Shown here: positions 9,520-19,971 of the stretch, piece by piece | Layout: the number at the start of each line of letters is the position of its first letter | Numbering within the stretch: the stretch's first letter is position 1 | Assembly: GCF_007751715.1 (NCBI RefSeq) | Contig: NZ_CP036292.1 | Location: 6,207,339 to 6,271,338 of the forward strand | Direction of reading: 5' to 3' | DNA from: Rosistilla oblonga | Lineage (GTDB): Bacteria > Planctomycetota > Planctomycetia > Pirellulales > Pirellulaceae | Length of the DNA stretch: 64,000 nt | Notes under the pieces: generated by a model | The model's input: only the letters and a program-made list of their open reading frames with translations | What the model was told of the DNA's origin: nothing | The model's database searches: none | Position numbers and translations under genes: made by a program

Positions 9520-11826
9520 ATGCTCAAATCACCCTCTGTTCCATTGCGGTCACCGCAGCGCGGGATCGCGCTCGCGATCTGTCTGTTGTTCACGGCAGCG
9601 ACATCCGTGGCGGAGGATCCCGCGGCGCTGGCGAAGCGCGGCAAACAACTGTACGTCGCGCAGTGCGCTTCGTGCCACGGCGACCAAGGGCAGGGCGTTA
9701 ACGATCGCTACGAAGAACCGTTGTTTGGCGATCTGGCAGCCGAGGATCTGGCCCGCGTGATCCATGAGACGATGCCCAGCGAGAAGCCCGAGGCGTGTGT
9801 CGATCAAGACGCATTGGCGGTCGCCGAATATATGATCGGCCAATTCTATACCGCCGAAGCGCGAGCGAAGAACCAACCGCCGCGGATCACGCTGTCGCGG
9901 CTGACCGTGGAACAATACGACAACGTGCTGAGCGACTTGGTCAGCCACAACGACAGGATCCAACTGCCCAAGGGCAAGCCGGGTTTGAAGGCTCAGTACT
10001 ACAACGCGCGGAATACCAAAGCCGACAAGTTGGTGATCGAACGGGTCGATCCGAAGATCAAATTCGATTTCGGTCAGGGGAGCCCCGACGAGAAGATTGG
10101 CAACGAAGAGTTTTCGATCAACTGGAGCGGATTGGTGATCGCCGACGAGACGGGCGACTACGAATTCACCGTCGCCACCGGCAACGGCGTCAAGTTGTAT
10201 GTCAACGACGATCGCAAGCCGTTGATCGATGGCTGGGTCAGCAGCGGCGGAGAACGACGCGAGTTGACCGAATCGATTCATCTGTTGGGAGGCCGCAGCT
10301 ATCGGCTGAAGTTAAATTTCTTTAAGCATCGCGACAAATCGGCGTCGGTCGAACTGATGTGGAAACCGCCGCATCGCCCGCGGCAAGTGATCCCATCGCG
10401 CAGCTTGCGCGATCAATACACGCGCCCGCTGTTTGTCTCGACCACGCCGCTGCCTCCGGACGACGCCAGCTTTGGTTTCCCGCGCGGCACCGCGGTCTCC
10501 AAATCGTGGGACGAAGCGACGACCGCAGCGGCAGTCGACGCGGCATCGGCGATCGTCGACCAGATCGACCGACTGGCGAAAACCAAGCCAGACGCTGCCG
10601 ACCGACGCGAGAAGATCATCAAATACTGCAACCAGTTCGTCGAGCGAGCGTTCCGCCGACCGTTGGACGACGAGCAGCGGAAGTTCTTTGTCGAATCGCA
10701 ATTTGCCGCAACCGATGAGATCGGCGAAGCGGTGAAGCGATGCGTGATCCTAACGCTCAAATCGCCAAGGTTCCTGTACCCGACAACTCCGTTTGGCGAA
10801 GTCGACAGCTACGACGTGGCATCTCAGATTTCGTTTGCCTTGTGGGATTCGATCCCCGACCAACGACTGATGAAGGTCGCCAAAGATGGCCAACTGATGA
10901 AACCCGACGCTGTGCGGAAAGAGGTTGTCGCGGCGGTCGGCGACGCGCGAACGCGGGCGAAACTGAGAGGCTTCTTCCGACGCTGGCTGTCGTTGGAACG
11001 AGCCGAGGAGATGTCGAAGGACAGCGAACAGTACCCTCAGTTCTCGCCCGAATTGGTCGCCGATCTGCGGTTGTCGTTGGACCTGTTCCTGGAGGAGGTC
11101 TTTTGGGGTGACGCTCCCGATTACCGTCGCTTGCTGTTGTCCGACACGATGTACGTCAATCAACGGATCGCCGACTTCTATAAGATCCCGCACCCGGCGG
11201 ACAAAGATGCCGACGATGGCGAACGATTTGTCTCGGTCTCGCTGAAGGGAGAACCGCGGGCCGGCGTGGTCACGCATCCGTTGGTCCTGGCGGCACTGGC
11301 GTATCACAACGACACATCACCGATCCATCGCGGCGTGTTTGTCACGCGGAACCTGCTGGGACGCGTGCTCAATCCGCCGCCGATCGCAACGGTGTTCGAA
11401 GCGGCGGCGTTTGATCCACACCTGACGATGCGCGAGAAGGTTTCCGAACTAACCAAGTCGTCGCAGTGCCAAGGTTGCCACCACGTGATCAACCCGCTCG
11501 GCTTCAGCTTGGAAAACTACGATGCCGTCGGGCAATATCGAACGACCGAAAAGGATCGCAAGATCGAAGCGGCGTCGGATTACAAATCGGTCTCCGGAAA
11601 AGTCATCCGACTCGAAGGAGCACGCGACTTGGCGCTACATGCGGCCGAGAGCGAAGCGGCTCAGAAGGGCTTCATTCGCCAACTGTTTGAACACCTGATC
11701 AAACAACCGCCGGCCGCCTATGGTGCGGACACACTGGATCGATTGCACGCCAGCTTTGTCGAGAACAACTTCAACGTCCGTGAGTTGATGGTCGATATCG
11801 TAACGATCGCCGCAATACATCGTTAA
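9520..11826 (+). CDS. Exported cytochrome c / PA14 / DUF1587-1592-1588-1585 protein
   Basis: Planctomycete exported protein, 768 aa, of the DUF1592 group. A signal peptide (residues 1-31, ending SVAE) is followed by a cytochrome c domain with haem motif CASCH (Cys49, Cys52, His53) and its distal part near ETMPS. A short DUF1587-like stretch (RLTVEQYDNVLSDLV) and a PA14-type beta domain come next (about 150-290: LKAQYYN, WSGLVIADETGDYEFTV, KLYVNDDRKPLIDGW). The DUF1592, DUF1588 (with CQGCHH near residue 650) and DUF1585 regions complete it. ATG 9520 was chosen because it opens the signal peptide. It precedes a DUF1552 gene, the usual partner. These pairs are thought to work in periplasmic electron transfer linked to polymer breakdown, but the reaction is unknown. 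Confidence 0.9.
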   Translation: MLKSPSVPLRSPQRGIALAICLLFTAATSVAEDPAALAKRGKQLYVAQCASCHGDQGQGVNDRYEEPLFGDLAAEDLARVIHETMPSEKPEACVDQDALAVAEYMIGQFYTAEARAKNQPPRITLSRLTVEQYDNVLSDLVSHNDRIQLPKGKPGLKAQYYNARNTKADKLVIERVDPKIKFDFGQGSPDEKIGNEEFSINWSGLVIADETGDYEFTVATGNGVKLYVNDDRKPLIDGWVSSGGERRELTESIHLLGGRSYRLKLNFFKHRDKSASVELMWKPPHRPRQVIPSRSLRDQYTRPLFVSTTPLPPDDASFGFPRGTAVSKSWDEATTAAAVDAASAIVDQIDRLAKTKPDAADRREKIIKYCNQFVERAFRRPLDDEQRKFFVESQFAATDEIGEAVKRCVILTLKSPRFLYPTTPFGEVDSYDVASQISFALWDSIPDQRLMKVAKDGQLMKPDAVRKEVVAAVGDARTRAKLRGFFRRWLSLERAEEMSKDSEQYPQFSPELVADLRLSLDLFLEEVFWGDAPDYRRLLLSDTMYVNQRIADFYKIPHPADKDADDGERFVSVSLKGEPRAGVVTHPLVLAALAYHNDTSPIHRGVFVTRNLLGRVLNPPPIATVFEAAAFDPHLTMREKVSELTKSSQCQGCHHVINPLGFSLENYDAVGQYRTTEKDRKIEAASDYKSVSGKVIRLEGARDLALHAAESEAAQKGFIRQLFEHLIKQPPAAYGADTLDRLHASFVENNFNVRELMVDIVTIAAIHR

Positions 11827-11889
11827 CCAACCGCGAATCGGCTGGATCGAACGCTTTAAAAACGCAAACCCTTTCGAAAGGATCGTGTG

Positions 11890-13215
11890 ATGAATCATCG
11901 AAACCTGGGACGTCGAGAACTGTTGCGCAAGCTGGGTGTCTCGGCTGCCGCGATTCCGTTTTTGAGCAATCTGCCCAGCATCGCGTCGGCTGCCAAAGCA
12001 AACCGCCGCAAGCAGCGACTGGTGATCATGTTCAGCCCCAACGGAACGATCCCCGATGAATTCTGGCCCGATCAAGAGGGTTCCGATTTTGAGCTGAAAC
12101 GGATCCTCGCACCGCTGGAACCCTACAAAGATCGACTGCTGACGCTGCACGGCATCTGCAACAAAGTTAAGGGTGACGGCGACAGCCATATGCGTGGGAT
12201 GAGTTGCCTGTTGACGGGAACGCATCTGTTTCCGGGAAACATCCAAGGCGGTTCGCACACGCCGGCCGGCTGGGCTAGCGGCATTTCGATCGATCAAGAG
12301 ATCAAGAACTTTTTGCAGAGCAATCCCGAAACGCGGACTCGATTCGGTGAACTACTGTTTGGCGTCAACGTCGGCGACCGCGCCGATCCTTGGACTCGGC
12401 TCAGCTACGCCGGTCCCAACAAACCTGTCGCGCCGATCGAAGATCCCTACCGGATGTTCGAAAAGATGTACGGCCGCGTCGAGGACCAAGCGACGATTCG
12501 CAGCGTCTTGGATAGCGTGCAAGAAGACCTCCGCCGAGTCCGCGGGCTGATCAGCCGCGAGGACCGCCGACTGTTGGACGAACACGAATCGTTTGTCCGC
12601 GAGATGGAGAAGGAACTAAAGGCTGGCGGCAAGCAGACCTACGCTGTCAGCGTTCCCGAACTGGAATCGGGAGTCAAAAACGAAAACGACAACGCTCCGC
12701 TATTGGGCAAGATGCAGATCGAATTGATGGTCAACGGTTTGGCCAACGACATGAATCGCGTCGCGGTGCTGCAGTACACCAAAAGCGTTGGCGGTGCCCG
12801 GATGAACTGGCTGGGGATCGATGAGAACCACCACTCGCTGTCGCACGAACCGGACGACAACAAAGCCGCCAAAGAAAAGTTGGTGAAGATTAACACATGG
12901 TTCTGCGAGCAACTGGTTTATCTAGCCAAGCGGCTCGACGAAACGCCCGAACCGGGTGGTCAGGGATCGCTGTTGGACAACACGACGATCGTCTGGACAA
13001 ACGAACTGGGCAAGGGGAACTCTCACACCCTGAACAACATCCCATTTGTGATGCTCGGCGGCGGGCTGGGCTTCAAAATGGGCCGCTCGCTGAAATACAA
13101 CAAACAGAACCACAACCGTTTGTTGGCGGCGATCGCCAATGGAATGGGACATGAAATCACTACCTTTGGAGATCCCAATTTGTGTAGCGATGGCGTGTTG
13201 ACCGACTTATCATAA
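11890..13215 (+). CDS. DUF1552 exported protein
   Basis: 441-aa member of the DUF1552 family, almost always found beside DUF1592-type cytochromes in planctomycetes. The N-terminus [20 protein letters not shown] has a twin arginine followed by a hydrophobic stretch, suggesting Tat export of a folded protein. The mature part has the alkaline-phosphatase-like/DUF1501-like look ([43 protein letters not shown]). ATG 11890 follows GAAAGGATC, a good ribosome binding site; a GTG directly before it is also possible. The gap from the upstream gene is 63 bp, so co-transcription is likely. The biochemical role of the family is not established. Confidence 0.9.
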   Translation: MNHRNLGRRELLRKLGVSAAAIPFLSNLPSIASAAKANRRKQRLVIMFSPNGTIPDEFWPDQEGSDFELKRILAPLEPYKDRLLTLHGICNKVKGDGDSHMRGMSCLLTGTHLFPGNIQGGSHTPAGWASGISIDQEIKNFLQSNPETRTRFGELLFGVNVGDRADPWTRLSYAGPNKPVAPIEDPYRMFEKMYGRVEDQATIRSVLDSVQEDLRRVRGLISREDRRLLDEHESFVREMEKELKAGGKQTYAVSVPELESGVKNENDNAPLLGKMQIELMVNGLANDMNRVAVLQYTKSVGGARMNWLGIDENHHSLSHEPDDNKAAKEKLVKINTWFCEQLVYLAKRLDETPEPGGQGSLLDNTTIVWTNELGKGNSHTLNNIPFVMLGGGLGFKMGRSLKYNKQNHNRLLAAIANGMGHEITTFGDPNLCSDGVLTDLS

Positions 13216-13280
13216 AAGTTCATTTACACCACAGCGTTCACAAGAACGAATCCAATACCCCAACACAGGATCTTATCATC

Positions 13281-14744
13281 GTGGAGAATCAAGGCTCTCA
13301 TCGCCGCTCGTTCATCAAGACCTCCGCAGCGGTTGCTGCGGCTGCGTCGGTCATTCAAGCTCCCGCCCCTGCTCGTGCTGCTGGCAGCAACGAACGTCTG
13401 CGGATCGGTTTCATCGGTCCTGGCGGTCGCGGATTCGGAGCCCATGTGAAGAAGCTGGCTCAGCTGCACAAAGATGGTGCGAACATCGAACTTGTTGCTT
13501 TGGCGGAAGTCTATTCGGTGCAGCGCGATCGCGTCGCCGACTACATCGAAAAGGAAACCGGATTCAAGCCGGCCAAATACGTCGACTATCGCGAGATGAT
13601 CGAGAAGGAGAATCTCGACGCCGTGGCGATCGGTACTCCCGACCACTGGCACGCGAAGCAGACGATCGACGCTCTCGAAGCGGGACTGCACGTCTACTGC
13701 GAAAAACCGATGACCAAGACGGTGGAAGAATCGTTGAAGGTCGTCGACGCGTGGCGTAAGTCGGGCAAGGTGATGCAGGTCGGCGTTCAATCGACCAGCC
13801 TGCCGGTATGGGACGAAGTCCGCAACTTGCTGCAGGACGGCAAGCTTGGCAAGGTCTTGATGTACCAGACCGAATACTTCCGCAACTCGGCTCAAGGCCA
13901 ATGGCGGTACTACAAGCTTGAACCTGAAATGACGCCAACCAATGTCGATTGGAAGCGTTGGCTCGGATCCGACGAAGGCTTGGCCGACGAGATCCCCTTC
14001 GACCGCGCTGTCTACAAGCAATGGCGTCGTTTCTGGCCGTTTGGCTCGGGCATGTACACCGATCTATTTGTCCATCGCACCACCGCGATGTTGAAGGCGA
14101 CCGGCCTGCGATTCCCCGCCCGCGTTGTCGGTGCCGGTGGATTGTACATGGAATACGATGGACGCGATGTTCCCGACGTGGCAACTGTCGCCGCCGATTT
14201 CCCCGAAGGTGTTCACGGTCTGGTCAACGCCACGATGTGCAACCAGGAAACTCGCATCCAACAACTGATCCGTGGACACAACGGATCGTTTGTGTTCGGC
14301 AACGGCGAACAGTTCGACGGCTTCGACTTCGTTCCGGAGCGATCGCAGGTGACGCGAATCCGCGATCAGAAGACCGAACGGATCGCAACGAAACCTGTCG
14401 CCGACACGACTTACGCCCACTTCAAGAACTGGATCGAAGCGTGTGCGGCTGAAGAGCCGATGCAGTGCAACAACACGCCCGAACTGGGAGCCGCGGCGAT
14501 CGCTGTCGTCACACTGGGTGCACGCAGCTACCGCGAGGGGACTGTCTTCTTCTTCGATGGCGATTCGGGCAAGATCAGCACGACCGATCCGGGCTGGGCA
14601 GCCAGCTGGGAAAAACTGTCGGCTGCACGCGCACCGGTCAAACACATTCCGGGCTGGCGTGCTGGCGATACCGGCAGCGTGTTGGAAGAGCCGGAATACA
14701 TGAAGCTGGCCGGCCCATGGGTCGACGGCAAAGACCCCGCTTAA
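13281..14744 (+). CDS. Tat-exported Gfo/Idh/MocA-family oxidoreductase
   Basis: NAD(P)-dependent oxidoreductase of the Gfo/Idh/MocA superfamily, 487 aa. The N-terminus SHRRSFIKTSAAVAAAASV is a clear Tat signal, so the enzyme is exported with its cofactor bound, as glucose-fructose oxidoreductase is. The Rossmann motif is LRIGFIGPGGRGFGAH (about 40-55), and the conserved EKP block appears as YCEKPMTKTVEESLKVVDAW. The GTG start at 13281 is the only one that keeps the Tat signal, with AGGATC about 10 bp upstream. It follows the DUF1552 gene by 65 bp. The substrate is probably a sugar or sugar derivative; this cannot be read from the sequence. Confidence 0.9.
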   Translation: MENQGSHRRSFIKTSAAVAAAASVIQAPAPARAAGSNERLRIGFIGPGGRGFGAHVKKLAQLHKDGANIELVALAEVYSVQRDRVADYIEKETGFKPAKYVDYREMIEKENLDAVAIGTPDHWHAKQTIDALEAGLHVYCEKPMTKTVEESLKVVDAWRKSGKVMQVGVQSTSLPVWDEVRNLLQDGKLGKVLMYQTEYFRNSAQGQWRYYKLEPEMTPTNVDWKRWLGSDEGLADEIPFDRAVYKQWRRFWPFGSGMYTDLFVHRTTAMLKATGLRFPARVVGAGGLYMEYDGRDVPDVATVAADFPEGVHGLVNATMCNQETRIQQLIRGHNGSFVFGNGEQFDGFDFVPERSQVTRIRDQKTERIATKPVADTTYAHFKNWIEACAAEEPMQCNNTPELGAAAIAVVTLGARSYREGTVFFFDGDSGKISTTDPGWAASWEKLSAARAPVKHIPGWRAGDTGSVLEEPEYMKLAGPWVDGKDPA

Positions 14745-14757
14745 TCGCGACCGAGGC

Positions 14758-17319
14758 TTACGTTGTCGAGGTGGCCGGTTTGGATAAATCCGGCCCCTCG
14801 ACCGCTTGGGCGATCTGTCGAATCTCTTCGATGCTAGCCAACAGCAAGGCCTCGTCCCCATGCTTGGCGGCTTCTTCTAATTGCCGCGACGGTTCGGTGA
14901 ACTGTGGGAATCCGACCGTTCCGCCGGTTCCCTTCAGAGCGTGGGCATGGCGTGCGACCGCGTCGTAATCGCCGGTCTGGATCGCTTGCTGCAATTCGCC
15001 GACACAGTGATCCAACCCGTCGACAAATTGTGCGACGACCTGCTGGAATTCGGGCAGATCCATCGGCAGGCTCGATCGGATTCGGCCGCTTGGAGGCTCC
15101 TTAGCTGGCGACGCCGCGACCGCAATCGGCTGCGACGACGACTTGCCGGTTCTCTGCTTCGCATCGCCCACGCCGTGCAATTCTTGCAACAGCTTGATCA
15201 AGTTGTCGATATTCACCGGCTTCGCGAGGAATGCGCTGCAACCGACATCGAAACAGCGACGGCGATCCTCTTCTAGCGCGTTTCCGGTCAACGCCACGAT
15301 CGGAGTCTCGACGCCACGCTTCCTAAGTTCCGTCGTTGCACTGTAGCCGTCCATGACCGGCATCTGCATATCCATCAAAATCACGTCGTACAGCGTTTCG
15401 GCGGCCATATCGATCGCGATCTGCCCGTTTTCGGCTGTCTCGACAGTCATCCCCGCCTTGCTGCAAACGACTTTCAACAATTGAACGTTGGCCGGCGTAT
15501 CGTCGACGATCAAGATCTTGCCCGCTCGCACGCTGGCGATTCCCTGATCGGCGGCAGCGCGTTGACGGCTGCGCAAGACCGCTGCCGCCTCTTCGCCCGA
15601 GACCATCCGCACGCCTTCGAGCGAACCGACATCGATCAGCACGCTGAAGATACTCCCCTCGCCGGGACTGCTGACCACGGTGATCCCGCCTCCCATCGCT
15701 TCGGCAAATTTCTTGCTGATCGAAAGCCCTAAACCGGTGCCGCCGAACCGCCGCGTGACCGAACTATCAGCCTGTACAAACGGGCTGAAGATCCGCTTCA
15801 ACTGCTGGTCGTCCATTCCGATTCCGGTATCGATAACGTCGAACCGCATCCGTGGTCCCGTCGGCCCATCGACCACAACAAAGCTTACGCGGACACCGCC
15901 CGACTCGGTAAACTTGACAGCGTTTCCGACCAGGTTGATCAAGATCTGACGCAACCGCGTCGGATCGGTTTGAATTGTTTCGGGGATTCCGCCGGTGACA
16001 TTTGACGAGAGCTGGATGCCTTGATCGTTTGCCTTGCCCGTCAACACGGTGATCACTTCGTTGACGATCTGGAATGGCGAGCATTCGCGGATCTCTAACT
16101 GCACGCCCGCCGATTCGATCTTCGACAGATCCAACACGTCGTTGATCAGTTCGACCAAGTGATTGCCGCTGGAATAGATCGTGTCGAGGTATTCCAATTG
16201 CCGATCGGGATCCTGTTCCAAACCGCGACGCAGAACGTCGGTGAAACCAACGATGGCGTTCATCGGCGTGCGGATCTCGTGGCTCATGTTCGCCAGGAAC
16301 TGACTCTTGGTTTCGTTCGCCAATTCGGCGGCGTCTTTAGCGATCGCCAGTTCGCGTTTGTGATCCTCCAGGGTCGTGATGTCTTTGAACGTTACCATTA
16401 CGCCTTGGCAAGTCCCTTCGCTAGTCTGGATCGGCGTGCTGTTGACGCTAAAGATGCAGTGCTTGCCTTCGACCTCGATACCCAACAATCGGTTCGACAG
16501 CGCCGCCCCGCGACGCAGCGTCTCGGTCCAGGGAAGCGCCGTATCATCTTCAGCGATCCAATTTAGATCCGACGCACTCTGCCCCAACAACTGTCGCTGG
16601 CTCATCTTCAAATCGTTTTGGATCACCGGATTGGCTAACAGCACCCGATACTCGAGATCCAACAGCACCAGCCCGACGCCCAGGTTGTCCAACACATCGC
16701 GGACGTGCGTCGGGACCGCTCCCGATGCATCCAATTGTTTCAGAATCATCCCCAAGAACAGGTAGAACTGAACAAAGCAGGCAGGAGCGACGAAGATCAG
16801 CACCAGCTTCCACGGTTCGATCCCCAGAAACGGCTTGTACGGTTCAAACGCGATCTCCAGCTCAGCCCACTTGTCGGCACGTTGATAAACCGGCAGCACC
16901 ATCTGGCGGTCGGTCGATAAGACCTGGCCGTTCTTGCGTTCCAGTAGATTTGAATTCCAATGCCGCGAGTGCTCGCCCGCTTCGACGTGCAGCGAACCGT
17001 TTGGCTTTCGCAGCCCAATCGAAATGATATCGGGCTGGCGGCGGACGATCCCTTCGAGCAACGCCATCAGCCCTTCGCGATTCCCGGAAGAGATCAACGT
17101 CGTCGCACTCATTGCTAGCGACTCGGTAAAACTCGCTCGCCCCTCCATCGTCGTGACATACGGGTTTGGAAAAACCTGTAACGTTAGCGTTCCGATGAAG
17201 CTGACGACAACCATCGCCACCAGAGCAGCAACGATCCGCACGCGCGTGGGAACTCGCGAAGCAACCCAACGAAACGGTCGCAGCAGCGTGTAAACGACGG
17301 TCTTCAGGGTGCGGAACAT
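14758..17319 (-). CDS. Hybrid sensor histidine kinase with PAS, receiver and HPt domains
   Basis: Phosphorelay sensor of the ArcB/BarA layout, 853 aa. Order: membrane helix (27-49), periplasmic sensor loop (50-168), second helix (170-192), PAS domain (about 205-315), HisKA with His347 in NMSHEIRTPMNA, HATPase with N-box LINLVGNAVKF and G-box GGTGLGLSI, receiver with phospho-acceptor Asp650 (VILMDMQMPVMDG), and HPt with His793 (HAHALKGTGG). ATG 17319 (MFRTLKTVVYTLL) was preferred; an open frame continues 105 codons upstream but lacks a good start. No response regulator is adjacent, so the HPt probably signals to a regulator encoded elsewhere. It is divergent from the TolC/SecA-like cassette and may respond to the same envelope cue (inference). 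Confidence 0.95.
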   Translation of the reverse strand: MFRTLKTVVYTLLRPFRWVASRVPTRVRIVAALVAMVVVSFIGTLTLQVFPNPYVTTMEGRASFTESLAMSATTLISSGNREGLMALLEGIVRRQPDIISIGLRKPNGSLHVEAGEHSRHWNSNLLERKNGQVLSTDRQMVLPVYQRADKWAELEIAFEPYKPFLGIEPWKLVLIFVAPACFVQFYLFLGMILKQLDASGAVPTHVRDVLDNLGVGLVLLDLEYRVLLANPVIQNDLKMSQRQLLGQSASDLNWIAEDDTALPWTETLRRGAALSNRLLGIEVEGKHCIFSVNSTPIQTSEGTCQGVMVTFKDITTLEDHKRELAIAKDAAELANETKSQFLANMSHEIRTPMNAIVGFTDVLRRGLEQDPDRQLEYLDTIYSSGNHLVELINDVLDLSKIESAGVQLEIRECSPFQIVNEVITVLTGKANDQGIQLSSNVTGGIPETIQTDPTRLRQILINLVGNAVKFTESGGVRVSFVVVDGPTGPRMRFDVIDTGIGMDDQQLKRIFSPFVQADSSVTRRFGGTGLGLSISKKFAEAMGGGITVVSSPGEGSIFSVLIDVGSLEGVRMVSGEEAAAVLRSRQRAAADQGIASVRAGKILIVDDTPANVQLLKVVCSKAGMTVETAENGQIAIDMAAETLYDVILMDMQMPVMDGYSATTELRKRGVETPIVALTGNALEEDRRRCFDVGCSAFLAKPVNIDNLIKLLQELHGVGDAKQRTGKSSSQPIAVAASPAKEPPSGRIRSSLPMDLPEFQQVVAQFVDGLDHCVGELQQAIQTGDYDAVARHAHALKGTGGTVGFPQFTEPSRQLEEAAKHGDEALLLASIEEIRQIAQAVEGPDLSKPATSTT

Positions 17320-17649
17320 AAGCAGAGCAACTTGAGACTGGAATCCGATCGAACATGCCAAACCGGCAATCCAGGACTGCGCGAGTTTGGGAAACGGTAC
17401 GTCACCCCGCCCCCTGACGCCAAGATTTGTCGGGTTCGCCGCCGCGGCGAGAGTGAACGCGGGCAGGATCCAACAGCTGACACGAGTTTGCCGGTTAATC
17501 CGACCGCCCCGGTTGTTCGGAGAATCGGACTTGGATCTGGTTAGCTCTAACGACTCTAGGCAATCCGATTGTTCGGAATGGTCAGATTGATCCGATGTTG
17601 AGTGAACCACAGGGCAAACCGACAACGGCCTCACTTATCAGGCGTTTCC
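17320..17649. promoter_or_regulatory. Divergent regulatory region between the histidine kinase and the export cassette
   Basis: About 330 bp shared by two divergent transcripts. TTGTTCGGA occurs twice in the same orientation (17513-17521 and 17569-17577), the second within the palindrome TCCGATTGTTCGGA (17564-17577). These could be operator half-sites. No clear -35/-10 pair was found. Confidence 0.3.
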
Positions 17650-19971
17650 GTGCAGCAGAATCCACTGAGCCGATCAACCCAGCCGATCCACCGATATTGC
17701 GTCGTCGCAATAGCGGCCGTTGCGCTGTTGGCAGCGGCAGATGCGGACCAGCCGCGGACGCAGCGTTTGCCCCCGCTTCCGACTGGCACAGCCGAGGCCG
17801 CGGCTCCGCCGAATCGCTTGCCGACGCCGCCGCCAATCGAACCGCCACGCGTGATCGGCGAGACTCCCGAACCATCCAATCTGCCCCGCGCCGCTGATGT
17901 CCCGGTGCCGCGGCAGTTACCGTTGCCGCGAGTCGCTCCACAACCGCGCGACACACCTCCGCTGCGTCTGCCTCCGTCGTACCCACGGCCAACACCGCGG
18001 ATGCAACCGTTGCCTGTGGTGCCAGCACCAGCTCCGGCCCCGGCAACAGCACCAGCTCCGGCAACAGCTCCTCCGCAAAATCGGGTCGACAGCGCACCGG
18101 TTCGGATCGCGCCGCCTCCACAAAACAATTCTGCGACTGCTGATCCGCCCAGCTTGCTGCCGATCGAGGCTTATCCGCGCACCGACAGCCGGAACGCCGA
18201 CCAGCCAGCCGCCGGTGCAGGATCGCCGTTGACCTATCCGACGACGGGGATGTCGTTGGAGCTTCCGCGACGCCCGAGTGCAGCGGAATCCGCTGCCGTA
18301 CAGACGATCGGCGACCACAACACACTCCCCGAACACCTGCAACCGATGTGGTGGAACGCGGAGGTGCAACATTCGATCGGAATCGGGCCGGCAACGCTGC
18401 CGATAACGATCGACCGCCTGGTTCAATCCGCGTTGGCCCATTCGGTCCAGATTCAATCGCTGATGACCGAACCCCAGATTCGGCGAGCGACGATCCAGGT
18501 CGAAGAAGCTCAATTCGACTGGCACAGTTTTATCGAATCGCAGTTCGATGACAAAAGCGATCCGATCGGCAGCATCTTAACGACCGGGTCGACCGACGGA
18601 CGGTTCGAAGACAAAACATGGACCGCTGCGGCGGGACTTCGGCAAAGCAACCGCATCGGCGGCAAGCTGGAAGTGGCGCAGAACGGCGGCAGCCAACGCA
18701 ACAACTCACAGTTTCTGATCCCCAATCCGCAGGGAACGACGAGACTGGAATTGAACTACACCCAACCACTGCTCAGCGGAGCCGGGCGGTTTGTCAACGA
18801 GAGCCGCGTCGTGCTGGCCAAGCTAGATTACGGAGCGACCGACGATCGAACGCAGGCGCAGATCCAAGATCATTTGATCGATGTCACCAACGCGTATTGG
18901 GAACTGTATCTCAGCCGCAGCCAGTTGTTGCAGCGTCGCAAGCTGCTCGAAAGCGCCCGCCAGATCTATCAAACACTGCAAGCCCGCGAAGGGGTCGACG
19001 TCTTGCAGCGACAAATCCTGCGAGCTCAGGTTGCGGTCACCGGACGCGAAGCCGAAGTGATTCGATCGCAAACCGAGATCCGCAACTCCCAGGCTCGGCT
19101 GCGACGATTGATCAACGATCCGGAACTGATCGCCGCGATGCCGTTGGAGTGGACACCACAAGACCATCCACTGGACTTCCGCGTCGACATCTCCGCCTAT
19201 GCATCGGCGCAGACCGCTCTCACCTCGCGGCCCGAGATTGGTGAAGCGATGAAACGCGTCAGAGCGCTGTCGGTGCAAGCCGATGTGGCAAAGAACGAGA
19301 TCCTGCCGCGGTTGGATTTTGTGATCCGATCTTATGTCGCCGGACTCGAAGAAAACGCCGACACGCTTGGTTCCTGGACTCGACAATGGACCGATGGCCG
19401 GCCGAGCTACGGCATGGGAATGTTATACGAGTTCCCGATTGGGAACCGCGCCGCCAAGGGACGTCTGCAACGCAGCCGGTTGGAATTGAGCCGCGAGGTC
19501 CACGACTTTGAATCGACGGTCGAACAGACATTATTGGAAGTCGACATCGCGGTCCGCGAAACCCAAACCGCATATCGCGAGATGGTCAGCAAGCAGCGAG
19601 CTGTGTTTGCTGCCGCTGCGGAGGTTCAATACCTCGACCAGCGTTGGCGAGCGTTGCCATCGCAACAAGACTCGGCTGTCCTACTGTTGGAGAATCTGCT
19701 CGATGCACAACAGCGGCTGGGGAACGAAGAATCCGCATTTGCCACCGCCCACGTGAACTACGCGCTCTCTTGGATCGCGCTGCGTCGGGCGATGGGAACG
19801 CTCCTTTCGATGCAAAAAGAACCGATCGCCCAGCCGGTTATCGACGGACTTCCCGAACCGCCACCGCTGCAAGACGCCCAGGGCGAATCGGTGCTGCAGC
19901 CGACGCGTCTGCCAGCAACCGCCTGGGGACGCGATCGAATTCAGCATCCGCCAGGAGTTCTAACGCGATGA
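17650..19971 (+). CDS. TolC-family outer-membrane channel protein with proline-rich N-terminus
   Basis: Outer-membrane efflux channel of the TolC/OEP family, 773 aa from the GTG at 17650, which has AGG 8 bp upstream and opens a signal-peptide-like segment (HRYCVVAIAAVALLAAADA). A GTG 48 bp upstream is an alternative. Between the signal and the channel domain lies a long proline/alanine-rich spacer (nucleotides about 17770-18170, with PAPAPAPATAPAPATAP). The coiled-coil OEP repeats follow from about residue 245 (AQIQDHLIDVTNAYWELYLS; AKGRLQRSRLELSREVHDFE). It is about 300 residues longer than E. coli TolC, mostly from the spacer. It is the first gene of the cassette and overlaps the SecA-like gene by ATGA, so it is presumably the outer gate of that system. 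Confidence 0.9.
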   Translation: MQQNPLSRSTQPIHRYCVVAIAAVALLAAADADQPRTQRLPPLPTGTAEAAAPPNRLPTPPPIEPPRVIGETPEPSNLPRAADVPVPRQLPLPRVAPQPRDTPPLRLPPSYPRPTPRMQPLPVVPAPAPAPATAPAPATAPPQNRVDSAPVRIAPPPQNNSATADPPSLLPIEAYPRTDSRNADQPAAGAGSPLTYPTTGMSLELPRRPSAAESAAVQTIGDHNTLPEHLQPMWWNAEVQHSIGIGPATLPITIDRLVQSALAHSVQIQSLMTEPQIRRATIQVEEAQFDWHSFIESQFDDKSDPIGSILTTGSTDGRFEDKTWTAAAGLRQSNRIGGKLEVAQNGGSQRNNSQFLIPNPQGTTRLELNYTQPLLSGAGRFVNESRVVLAKLDYGATDDRTQAQIQDHLIDVTNAYWELYLSRSQLLQRRKLLESARQIYQTLQAREGVDVLQRQILRAQVAVTGREAEVIRSQTEIRNSQARLRRLINDPELIAAMPLEWTPQDHPLDFRVDISAYASAQTALTSRPEIGEAMKRVRALSVQADVAKNEILPRLDFVIRSYVAGLEENADTLGSWTRQWTDGRPSYGMGMLYEFPIGNRAAKGRLQRSRLELSREVHDFESTVEQTLLEVDIAVRETQTAYREMVSKQRAVFAAAAEVQYLDQRWRALPSQQDSAVLLLENLLDAQQRLGNEESAFATAHVNYALSWIALRRAMGTLLSMQKEPIAQPVIDGLPEPPPLQDAQGESVLQPTRLPATAWGRDRIQHPPGVLTR

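Noticed and set aside
18020-18075. Direct repeats in the tolC gene as a possible mobile element remnant
   Set aside because: They encode the PAPAPAPATAP spacer in frame, so they are a coding low-complexity region.
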